A model generated the notes under the pieces. It was not told where the DNA came from, searched no databases, and saw only the letters and a program-made list of their open reading frames with translations. From an uncultured Opitutia bacterium (lineage in GTDB: Bacteria; Verrucomicrobiota; Verrucomicrobiia; Opitutales; UBA953), in NCBI GenBank assembly GCA_903895475.1, contig CAITUF010000022.1, forward strand, positions 1 to 16,144: a stretch of DNA of 16,144 nt, written 5' to 3'. This document shows, one piece after another, positions 1 through 6,735 of this stretch (position 1 is the stretch's first letter; each line of letters begins with the position of its first letter). Both the position numbers and the translations under genes were made by a program.

Positions 1-1790
1 CCGCGGGGTAGGATCCGCGGCTGCTTGAAGTCGTAGCGGAGCTGCCAGTTGAAATCGTAGTTCGGCAGGTCGAGTAATGTCTCAGTTTTGCCATCAGGCG
101 TCGTTAGCTCGAACTTGAACGCCTTGCCACGGACGTGCATGTGGGCGAGTAGGCTCGTGACCGCGAGGTCGACGGGCACCGGGCGGGTGATGGTCTCAAC
201 GTGGTTGGCGGCGCCCGGCGGAATCTTCAGGAAGACATTCGGTACGGCGACAGTGCGTATTTCGTACTTTGGCGGAGACTTGGCGTAGACGAGGCCGAGA
301 CGTAGCCGTTCCTTGGTGGCGGTGCCGTTCGGCGTGTAGTGGATTTGAAAGTTCACTTTAGCGCCGGCCGGCAGTTTGCGCGCAAAGCCCTCTGGAAAAA
401 CATACGACCCATTACCGGGGACGTATGCGGCCCAGTAGCTCTCGTGGTCGGCGACCTTTTCGTTCTTCTCATGCACCGTCACGATCACGTGGTGGACGAC
501 CTCGCGGGCGGACGGAAGAATTTCGAAGGCTGCGACCCACTTGTCTTCCGTGAGCGTGGTCTGCACTACATCGCGCTGGTAGGGCAGGTAGCCCGTTGCC
601 TTGATGTCGTAGGCCTTGCTTAGGGGGATGATGAGGTCTGGCTGGCCGATGGACCATTCCGACGGGTAGGTCAGGCGGCGCGGGGCGTCGGCGGGATTGC
701 CCAACGGCCGGTCGGAAGAGTCGATCCAGGAGAGGAGGTCGGCCTTGTCGCGTTCGCTGAGGGAGCAGTCGTTAGCCCAAGGATTAGGTTTGCCGGGCGC
801 TTCGGGGGCGGCGAACCAAGGCGGCATGAGTCCCTGCGAGACCACGCGGCGGATGACCTTGGTACGGTCTTTGACGCCGATGAGGCTATCTAGCGCGAAG
901 GGTGCGATGCCGCCGCCGTGGTGGCAGGACACGCAGTTCTGTTGGAGGATACGGGCGACGTCTCCGTAGTAGGTGACTTTGCTCGGGGCGGCCGTTGGTT
1001 TCGGTCCCAGGTCGAGTTCGCAGCCAGGGGCGGAGGTAGCGGCGGTGACCACGGCGCGTCCGGCGAGGAAGTCGCCGAGCGCATCCTTGAGGTAAGTACG
1101 CCGCGGGGTTTCGCGGTTGTAATTGGTGCCGTATTGGTCGTCGAGGGCGCCGCGGTAGAGCAGGGTGCGCGTGCCATCGAGTAGGAAGACCTCCGTCGTC
1201 GTGCGGGCGCCGAGGGCGCGGGACAGGGTGAGTTCTTTATCGTGTACGTAGAGCCCGCGGTAACCTGCGGCCTTCAGTTGCGCGCGGATATCATCGGTCG
1301 TCTCGCTGGCGTAAGGGTTGATCAACACAAGCGTGAGCCCTTGAGCCTGCAGGGCGGCGTCGAGCGCGACGAGGCTGGGCAGGTAGCGTTTACTGACCGG
1401 ACACGTGCTGCTGGTCATGGCCAGAACGACTCCCTTAGACGCTTTGTAGGACGAGAGCCGGTGGCTTTGCCCTTGGAGATCGGTGAACGTTGCGTCGGGG
1501 ATAAGGCGGCCAACTCCGAGGTCGCCTGGTTTCTGAATGAGTGGTCCGGGCGCTTTGAGCTCATCGGCGGGCACTGTGGCGCTCTGGCCGGACACCTTGC
1601 GGTATTCTTCGAGGGTGATGCCACCGTCTTGATTAACGTCGAATTTATCGAAGACCTTCGGTATCGGTAATTCCGCTGGCGTAACTGTGCCGTCGCCGTT
1701 GCGGTCGTAGCGTCGAAATAGGGCATCCCCCGCTGGCGCCTGGGCGAGCAGCGCACTCGCCATGAGAAGGCCCAGTAGGGAGGTCTTCAT
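1..1790 (-). CDS. Secreted EF-hand / redoxin / cytochrome c / copper monooxygenase-like multidomain protein (partial, C-terminus off window)
   Basis: The reading frame is open for 596 codons from ATG 1790 to the left edge, with no stop. A hydrophobic signal peptide covers about residues 1-18. Two EF-hand loops follow at 29-40 (DRNGDGTVTPAE) and 51-62 (DVNQDGGITLEE). A thioredoxin-like redoxin domain spans about 90-240, with a single peroxiredoxin-style cysteine C130 in TCPVS. A class I cytochrome c motif CVSCH lies at 286-290, with probable distal Met322 in LMPPW. The rest resembles the peptidylglycine/dopamine monooxygenase fold, with candidate copper ligands H433, H434, H484 (FQIHYTP) and H550/H552 (AHMH). 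It would act in the periplasm or outside the cell in redox chemistry; the substrate is unknown. It starts 15 nt after the preceding gene's stop, so the two are probably co-transcribed. Domain assignments are strong by motif. True oxygenase activity is an inference, because such chains may only carry the fold. Confidence 0.9.
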   Translation of the reverse strand, partial: MKTSLLGLLMASALLAQAPAGDALFRRYDRNGDGTVTPAELPIPKVFDKFDVNQDGGITLEEYRKVSGQSATVPADELKAPGPLIQKPGDLGVGRLIPDATFTDLQGQSHRLSSYKASKGVVLAMTSSTCPVSKRYLPSLVALDAALQAQGLTLVLINPYASETTDDIRAQLKAAGYRGLYVHDKELTLSRALGARTTTEVFLLDGTRTLLYRGALDDQYGTNYNRETPRRTYLKDALGDFLAGRAVVTAATSAPGCELDLGPKPTAAPSKVTYYGDVARILQQNCVSCHHGGGIAPFALDSLIGVKDRTKVIRRVVSQGLMPPWFAAPEAPGKPNPWANDCSLSERDKADLLSWIDSSDRPLGNPADAPRRLTYPSEWSIGQPDLIIPLSKAYDIKATGYLPYQRDVVQTTLTEDKWVAAFEILPSAREVVHHVIVTVHEKNEKVADHESYWAAYVPGNGSYVFPEGFARKLPAGAKVNFQIHYTPNGTATKERLRLGLVYAKSPPKYEIRTVAVPNVFLKIPPGAANHVETITRPVPVDLAVTSLLAHMHVRGKAFKFELTTPDGKTETLLDLPNYDFNWQLRYDFKQPRILPR

Positions 1791-1796
1791 CGAACC

Positions 1797-1802
1797 AGTC
1801 TA
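1797..1802 (-). promoter_or_regulatory. Possible internal leaderless -10 box before the multidomain redox gene
   Basis: TAGACT (four of six to TATAAT) lies exactly six bases before ATG 1790, overlapping the gap after the upstream stop codon. The -35 zone is poor. It has the same position relative to the start codon as several better promoters in this window. It may give independent expression of the second gene, or be chance. Confidence 0.25.
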
Positions 1803-1805
1803 GGC

Positions 1806-2498
1806 TTAGCGGGCAGGCTCTTCACGACGGGCCGGAGTCTGCTCACCACGGCGGACCTGCGGCTGATTCTGGACTGCGACCGCTTTGTGCATTTTCTCGA
1901 AAATCGGTGCGAGCGAAGGATCGAGCTTAAGAGCGGCGTCTTGGGTCAACTCATGTTCCTTACGCGTGGCTTCCTCGGCAGATTTACGGGCCTTGAGGGC
2001 CAGTTCGCGGGCTTCCTTAAGGTCGGCATTGTCCTTCAGCTTTTCCATGGTCGCTTGGAGCTTGTGCTGTTCGTCAGGCGTCAAGGCGTTGGTGCGACGC
2101 TGGACCTGATTCTGCGGCTGAGCATTAGCGACTCGACCCGGCTCGATGGGAGCGCCTTGGCCCTTACCGAACTGCGGTTGGATGTTGCGACCCTGGGCGG
2201 CGGGCTCTTGGCCGGGGTTGCCCGGGATGAAGTCAGGCTTGGGCGGGACGGGGCCGTTCTGGCTGCCTTGGGGCGGGATGTAGACCCAGCCGCTCAGTGG
2301 GGCGGCGGTGGGAGTGCGGTCGCCTTGGCGTTGGACGCGCGGGGTTTCATTGTTGCCGCCTTGGGCGTTGGCCCGGTCACGCTGGGGGCGTTCGACCTGC
2401 GGCTGCGGGTCACGCGGCGGGGTGTCGCCTTGGGGGGCATCGGCGGCAGCGAGCAGGGTGGCGGTGAGGAGCCAGCAGGCGAGGGGGGTGGGGTTCAT
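1806..2498 (-). CDS. Secreted Pro/Gln/Arg-rich protein with C-terminal helical domain
   Basis: A 230-residue protein. The N-terminus (MNPTPLACWLLTATLLAAADA) is a clear signal peptide. About residues 22-135 are low-complexity, rich in P, Q, R, N and G, and probably disordered. From LTPDEQHKL (about 139) to about 210 the sequence becomes charged and helix-forming, ending in DPSLAPIFEKMHKA. That pattern recalls small periplasmic helical proteins of Verrucomicrobia but matches no family I can name. The tail is again Arg/Glu-rich. It is the first gene of a probable two-gene unit with the EF-hand/redoxin/cytochrome protein, so a periplasmic partner role is plausible but unproven. An opposite-strand frame of similar length exists; this strand is preferred for its signal peptide, promoter and operon spacing. 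Confidence 0.8.
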   Translation of the reverse strand: MNPTPLACWLLTATLLAAADAPQGDTPPRDPQPQVERPQRDRANAQGGNNETPRVQRQGDRTPTAAPLSGWVYIPPQGSQNGPVPPKPDFIPGNPGQEPAAQGRNIQPQFGKGQGAPIEPGRVANAQPQNQVQRRTNALTPDEQHKLQATMEKLKDNADLKEARELALKARKSAEEATRKEHELTQDAALKLDPSLAPIFEKMHKAVAVQNQPQVRRGEQTPARREEPAR

Positions 2499-2504
2499 AT
2501 GTAC

Positions 2505-2513
2505 AATATAACA
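2505..2513 (-). promoter_or_regulatory. Extended -10 promoter, probably leaderless, for the Pro/Gln-rich secreted protein
   Basis: On the minus strand TG-T-TATATT (five of six to TATAAT, with an extended TGn) ends six bases before ATG 2498. The -35 position (CAACTT) has no match, which an extended -10 can compensate for. No Shine-Dalgarno sequence is present. Transcription would begin on or next to the A of the start codon. The motif is seen; use as a promoter is inferred. Confidence 0.5.
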
Positions 2514-2576
2514 ACGTCCACCCTGAGAAGTTGCGAGGAAGGAAAGAGGTTTGAATGCCCGCGTGACTGACTAAAG

Positions 2577-4055
2577 ATGCGGCCATCCCCTATGCGTGCC
2601 TTTTACTTACTCGGCCTCTTGGTCGCCCTTAGCCCTTTAGGTGCCGCCGACCCTGTCGTCCCAGCCCGAAAGCCTAATGTCCTGTTCATCGCCGTCGACG
2701 ATATGAACAACGACCTCGCCTGCTATGGTCATCCCTTCGTGAAGTCCCCGAACATCGACCGTCTCGCTGCCCGCGGGGTTCGTTTCGACAAGGCCTACTG
2801 TCAGATGCCGTGGTGCTCGCCGAGCCGGGCCTCTCTGATGACGGGACTACGTCCCGATACGACCCGGGTCATGGACCTGAACTATGACTTCCGGCAAGGC
2901 ATGCCGAATGTGGTGACGCTGCCGCAGGCCTTCCGGAAGGCCGGCTACTACGCAGCCCGCGTCGGGAAGATCTACCATTACGGCAACCCGGGTGACATCG
3001 GAACGAGCGGCTTGGATGATGCCGCTTCTTGGCAGGAAGTCGTGAATCCCGCGGGCCGCGATAAGACGACCTTGGAGCGGGACATCCTCATCATGAAGCC
3101 GACGTCGGGTCTCGGCTCGTCGATGTCGCTGTTGGCGGACAAGACGGGCAAGGACGAAGATCATACCGATGGCAAGGTCGCGACCGAAGCCATCAAACTC
3201 CTGGAGGCGCACAAAGATAAGCCCTTCTTCCTCGCGGTCGGTTTCTATAAGCCCCACTGCCCGTGGGTCGCGCCACAGAAATGGTTCGATATGTACAAGC
3301 TGAAGGATGAGGTCCTGCCTCCGATTACGCCGGAATGGAAGGCGACCGTGCCCGACGTGGCGTTGGCTTCGACCAAACCTTGGCCTTACAGGGGCGTGAC
3401 CGCGGAAGAGGCCCGGCAGTGCCGCCTCGCCTACCACGCCACGATTTCCTTCGTGGATGCGCAGATTGGCCGGGTCGTCGATGCCTTGGAGCGGTTGGGT
3501 CTAGCCGACAACACCATCATCGTCTTCTGGAGCGACCATGGATACCACCTTGGCGAGCACGGTCTTTGGATGAAGCAGAGTTGCTTCGAGGAATCGACCC
3601 GCGTGCCCTTGATCATCGTCGCGCCGAAGGCCGTCGCTGGAAAGGCCAGCCCGCGCACCGTCGAGCTGGTTGACTTGTATCCGACGCTGACGGACCTTGC
3701 TGGCGTGGCCGCGCCGGCTGGCCTGCAAGGCGTCAGCCTCCGTCCACTGTTGGCTGATCCCGTCGCCACGTGGAATCGCCCGGCACATTCGCAGGTCATC
3801 CGCGGCGGCCTCAATGGCCTTCAGGGCTATTCCATTCGCACGGAACGCTGGCGCTATACCGAATGGGAGGGCGGTACGAATGGCGTCGAACTGTATGACC
3901 ATGACACTGATCCGCAGGAGATGAAAAACTTGGCGATGGACCCCGCTCACGCGAAAACTGTGGCCGACCTTCAAGCGCAGATTCGTACCATGCACCCTGT
4001 GAAAGTTCCTGGCGGTAAGGCTTTAAAGCCGCATAAAGAGGGCGCTGGGAAGTAG
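2577..4055 (+). CDS. Secreted S1-family sulfatase, iduronate-2-sulfatase-like
   Basis: A 492-residue arylsulfatase-superfamily enzyme that would hydrolyse sulfate esters, probably on sulfated glycans, outside the cytoplasm. A signal peptide lies near residues 6-24. The formylglycine motif is C80-S-P-S-R84 inside CSPSRASLMTG, so C80 should be oxidised by a maturation enzyme, which is not in this window. Calcium-site residues are D41/D42 (AVDDMNND) and D320/H321 (WSDHGYHLGEHG). Active-site K131 and H134 (GKIYHYG) and the lysine/histidine of GFYKPHCPW match the iduronate-2-sulfatase branch. Length is normal for the family. An in-frame TGA at 2568 limits the start. ATG 2592 gives an equally good signal peptide and may be the true start, since neither candidate has a Shine-Dalgarno sequence. 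The substrate cannot be read from the sequence. Confidence 0.93.
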   Translation: MRPSPMRAFYLLGLLVALSPLGAADPVVPARKPNVLFIAVDDMNNDLACYGHPFVKSPNIDRLAARGVRFDKAYCQMPWCSPSRASLMTGLRPDTTRVMDLNYDFRQGMPNVVTLPQAFRKAGYYAARVGKIYHYGNPGDIGTSGLDDAASWQEVVNPAGRDKTTLERDILIMKPTSGLGSSMSLLADKTGKDEDHTDGKVATEAIKLLEAHKDKPFFLAVGFYKPHCPWVAPQKWFDMYKLKDEVLPPITPEWKATVPDVALASTKPWPYRGVTAEEARQCRLAYHATISFVDAQIGRVVDALERLGLADNTIIVFWSDHGYHLGEHGLWMKQSCFEESTRVPLIIVAPKAVAGKASPRTVELVDLYPTLTDLAGVAAPAGLQGVSLRPLLADPVATWNRPAHSQVIRGGLNGLQGYSIRTERWRYTEWEGGTNGVELYDHDTDPQEMKNLAMDPAHAKTVADLQAQIRTMHPVKVPGGKALKPHKEGAGK

Positions 4056-4090
4056 CCAGCCGGCGGAGCTAGGGGAACCAAGAGGGCGGT

Positions 4091-4108
4091 GCCGGCTTCG
4101 GGGCTGGC
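4091..4108 (+). terminator. Weak GC hairpin downstream of the sulfatase gene
   Basis: GCCGGC and GCTGGC can pair over six bases (one G-U) around a TTCGGG loop, 36 nt after the sulfatase stop. No T-tract follows, so it is a poor intrinsic terminator and may only be an mRNA-end structure. Confidence 0.25.
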
Positions 4109-4127
4109 CGTCTAGAAGATTCCACCA

Positions 4128-4155
4128 TTGCGGAAACATCGGAAATTCCTAGAAC
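4128..4155 (+). promoter_or_regulatory. Leaderless promoter for the GYF_2-like protein
   Basis: TTGCGG (4128-4133), a 16-nt spacer, then TAGAAC (4150-4155), six bases before ATG 4162. The same TAGAAC-N6-ATG arrangement recurs before the next gene. There is no Shine-Dalgarno sequence, and the in-frame TAG inside the -10 box excludes a longer protein. Confidence 0.5.
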
Positions 4156-4161
4156 CTGCTG

Positions 4162-5433
4162 ATGGCTTCTGCTCTCCTCCATCTCGCTCGCGCTGGCCGG
4201 GAATACGGCACCTGCGTCGTGGAGGAGTTGGCGGCCCGCTTGGCGGCCGGCGAAGCCTTGCCGACGGACCACTATTGGCGGCCAGGTATGAAGGAGTGGG
4301 AGTTGGTGGCTGCGCTCCTCGCCCCGCGTCCCCAGCTGCCCTTCGCTCGTCCGGCCGACAAGGAAAACAACTTTTTTGACGATCTTTTTAGCCGTGAAAG
4401 TAAGGTCAAGGGCTTGCAGTTACTCTGGGATAAACTGGCGGCGTCACCCCGCGAATGCTTGGTCTCTGAGGCTGACATAATCGCCCTCACGCAAAAGCTC
4501 GGGTATGATGTGCGGAAGCGCTGCCTGGATGACTTAAAGCAATGGTACCGTCAGGCCTTGGCCGCCTATTTGGCGGATCGCCTCTTTACGCCGGACGAGA
4601 AGGTTAACCTCGAAAACCTCGCCCTAACCTTCGGGTTCGACGCGGTCATCACGCTGGCGCTGCATCGGGCGGAGTTCGAGTCCTACTACGCCGTCGGTGC
4701 GATGACCTGCCTGATGCGAGCAGGCACGCCAGAAGAGAAGGCCCAGCAACTCCAGCTCCTCGCGCAGGAAGTGCCCTTGCCGTCTTCCGTGGTCTCCGAA
4801 GTCAAGCTCCGCGCCTTTAAGACCTATTTTGGTGATCTCTATAAGCAGAATGTGGTGAGGGAAGATGACGAGAACTTGCTGGACCCCAGTGTCGGCAGGG
4901 AGCTGCGCCGGATGGCAAATATCCACGGGTTGGACTTAGCCGACGCCTTACCTGAACTCTCGGCGCAGCTGACGCAGTCGATCCAGCTCTGGCAGCTCTA
5001 TAAGGCACCCTTAACGCCGATCTCGTCTGATCGCGAATTGGGCAACGAGCCTTGTTATTGGGATCGGCACGTCGAGCTCTACCAGAATAAGCGTATCACC
5101 GTGCGCCGCAGCTACGGCGGTTTCGGTTCGAGTATTAAGATTTTCGGCAGCCTCCGTTACCGCGTCGGTAGTTACGATGTCGGGCGTCAGACCGAAGATC
5201 AGGTTGTCCAAGTCGATGCAGGCCGGCTGCTCTTCTTGGCGCAACGAGCCGTCTTCGATGGCCAGCTCAAGAACATGAACTTTAAGTATGCCAAGGTCGT
5301 CGATATCGTTTCTTACACTAACGCCTTGGTCGTCAGCCGCGATAGCGGCCCAGACCTTATCTTTATGTTCACGGAGGGCCCGGCCGAAGCGGGGGTCATT
5401 CTGCGGCGGCTGGTCCGGCAGGTGAAGGGCTGA
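4162..5433 (+). CDS. GYF_2-like N-terminal domain protein with helical middle and PH-like C-terminus, unknown function
   Basis: A 423-residue cytoplasmic-looking protein with no signal peptide or membrane segment. Residues about 4-53 match the GYF_2 (DUF4339) pattern: G-x-x-Y-G, EEL, then W39-R-P-G-M43 and W46, a fold usually thought to bind peptides. About 80-285 is predicted mostly helical, with repeated Leu/Ala-rich segments. About 295-423 is rich in beta-type residues, with an Arg/Gly patch (ITVRRSYGGFGSSIKIFGS), and resembles small bacterial PH-like domains. That last comparison is weak. It sits between the sulfatase and a deacetylase-family gene, each probably with its own promoter, so the context says little. 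The function is unknown. The start is fixed by an in-frame TAG 12 bases upstream. Confidence 0.87.
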   Translation: MASALLHLARAGREYGTCVVEELAARLAAGEALPTDHYWRPGMKEWELVAALLAPRPQLPFARPADKENNFFDDLFSRESKVKGLQLLWDKLAASPRECLVSEADIIALTQKLGYDVRKRCLDDLKQWYRQALAAYLADRLFTPDEKVNLENLALTFGFDAVITLALHRAEFESYYAVGAMTCLMRAGTPEEKAQQLQLLAQEVPLPSSVVSEVKLRAFKTYFGDLYKQNVVREDDENLLDPSVGRELRRMANIHGLDLADALPELSAQLTQSIQLWQLYKAPLTPISSDRELGNEPCYWDRHVELYQNKRITVRRSYGGFGSSIKIFGSLRYRVGSYDVGRQTEDQVVQVDAGRLLFLAQRAVFDGQLKNMNFKYAKVVDIVSYTNALVVSRDSGPDLIFMFTEGPAEAGVILRRLVRQVKG

Positions 5434-5466
5434 TTGTGGGCCGTTTCCGTATGACAGGCGGACGAT

Positions 5467-5495
5467 TTGACGACGTTCTGCGTTAGTAATAGAAC
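5467..5495 (+). promoter_or_regulatory. Leaderless promoter for the deacetylase-family gene
   Basis: TTGACG (5467-5472, five of six to TTGACA), a 17-nt spacer, TAGAAC (5490-5495), then six bases to ATG 5502. It is the best -35 among the protein-gene promoters in the window. No Shine-Dalgarno sequence lies between it and the start. Confidence 0.55.
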
Positions 5496-5501
5496 TTAGT
5501 C

Positions 5502-6374
5502 ATGCCCACCGCACCGCTCACCGTCTTCTATAGCCCTGCCTATGTCGTCGAAGGGCGGATGGAGACCGTCACCAAGGCGAAGTTCGTCGCCGAGCTGATC
5601 GATTCGGGGAAAGCCGGGGAGGTTCGTCTACAGGCACCGAAGCTAGCCACCCGTAAGGAACTCGAGCTGATTCATGACCCCGAGTATGTGCGCCGCACTT
5701 TCGAGGATACCGGGGCTTTCCTCGAGGTCGGGCCATGGTCGCTGCCCTTGCTCAATAGCATTCTCGCCTCCACGGGCGGCATGCGCGATGCCGTGAACGA
5801 AGCCCTGCGGACAGGTCGATCCGGCAGCCTGTCGAGTGGTCTGCACCATGCACGGCGTCGCTCGGGTAATGGCTTTTGCCAGTTTAACGGTTTGGCCCTG
5901 GCCGCCTTGGAGGCGCTCAAGAAGGTCAAGACCGTCGGCATCCTTGACCTCGATGCGCATGCGGGGGGCGGCACCTTTGACATCCTGGGCGATGACCCGC
6001 GCGTCACTCTAGCCGACATCACGGTGAACTCCTTCGACTCTTGGGAGCCGACTAATTCCTCTCGTCATTTCTACCATGAAGTCCGCGATCCGCGGAGTTA
6101 TCTCGGACAGGTCGAGGACGCCTTGCACTTCCTAGAGCCGGTTGACTGCCTGATCTACAACGCGGGCATGGATACCTACGAGAAGGCGGGTGGGCTGAAG
6201 GGCATTACGAAGGATATCATTCGGAAGCGCGAGCGCCTCGTCGCCGACTGGGCGCGGCGGCGGAAGATTCCGCACCTCTTCGCCTTAGCCGGCGGCTACA
6301 AGTGGGGCGGTTTAAGTTTAGCGCAGATTGCGGAGCTCCACCTCGAGACCGTCCAAGCCTTTGCGCAGCCTTAA
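5502..6374 (+). CDS. Histone-deacetylase-family (AcuC/HDAC-like) zinc amidohydrolase
   Basis: A 290-residue member of the arginase/deacetylase fold that would remove an acetyl or similar acyl group from an amine such as acetyl-lysine or an acetylpolyamine. Catalytic H115-H116 sit in GLHHARR, followed by NGFCQFNG. Zinc ligands D151 and H153 lie in LDLDAHAGGGT, and D224 in AGMD. The transition-state tyrosine is Y266 in AGGY. It is somewhat shorter than typical AcuC proteins and lacks the usual HPE-type N-terminal motif, having EGRMET instead, so it belongs to a compact subgroup. The bacterial substrate is unknown. Its TAA overlaps the stop codon of the convergent gene on the other strand. Confidence 0.92.
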   Translation: MPTAPLTVFYSPAYVVEGRMETVTKAKFVAELIDSGKAGEVRLQAPKLATRKELELIHDPEYVRRTFEDTGAFLEVGPWSLPLLNSILASTGGMRDAVNEALRTGRSGSLSSGLHHARRRSGNGFCQFNGLALAALEALKKVKTVGILDLDAHAGGGTFDILGDDPRVTLADITVNSFDSWEPTNSSRHFYHEVRDPRSYLGQVEDALHFLEPVDCLIYNAGMDTYEKAGGLKGITKDIIRKRERLVADWARRRKIPHLFALAGGYKWGGLSLAQIAELHLETVQAFAQP

Positions 6375-6712
6375 CCCTCGAGCTTCGGGATGTTCAGCTC
6401 CTTGAGCGTGAACAGACCCTTCTCATTCGGCAGCACGAGGAAGAGTTTACACTCCTTGCTCTGGGCAATCGCGATCATGATGGGCCACTGAGCTTGCGGT
6501 ACCGCGGCCACGACGAGCATCGGGTCTTCCCCGGCAGAGGTCCCCGCCGGTTCTTCGATCGCGACACCTTTGTGCTCGATATCAAAATTATGGTTAAGCC
6601 AGCGCCCGAGCTCTTTGGCGAGGCCGCGCATATCGGACTTACCGACCTCGATTTTGGAGCGGTCGACCAAGGCCCAGAGCGGGAGGGCGAAGTTATGTTC
6701 CAAGGAGTCCAT
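6371..6712 (-). CDS. Small conserved-looking hypothetical protein downstream of the purA-like gene
   Basis: A 113-residue soluble protein with no signal peptide or membrane helix. It has a mixed alpha/beta feel: an N-terminal acidic/hydrophobic half, then a beta-prone stretch (PMLVVAAVPQ) and a C-terminal half ending LKELNIPKLEG. I do not recognise the family. It begins 23 nt after the purA-like stop, suggesting one transcript, although no ribosome site is evident. Its stop overlaps the stop of the deacetylase-family gene. The competing plus-strand frame over the same bases is rejected because it would run through the deacetylase 3' end. Confidence 0.7.
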   Translation of the reverse strand: MDSLEHNFALPLWALVDRSKIEVGKSDMRGLAKELGRWLNHNFDIEHKGVAIEEPAGTSAGEDPMLVVAAVPQAQWPIMIAIAQSKECKLFLVLPNEKGLFTLKELNIPKLEG

Positions 6713-6735
6713 ACGGGACGAGCGGGTCGGGGGCC

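Noticed and set aside
1887..2570. 227-codon plus-strand open frame opposite the Pro/Gln-rich secreted protein
   Set aside because: Its product is a mirror-frame mix of L, G, R and V with no signal or motif, while the minus strand has a signal peptide, promoter and operon spacing.
2847..3437. 196-codon minus-strand open frame inside the sulfatase gene
   Set aside because: Shadow of the sulfatase coding frame, which carries all catalytic motifs.
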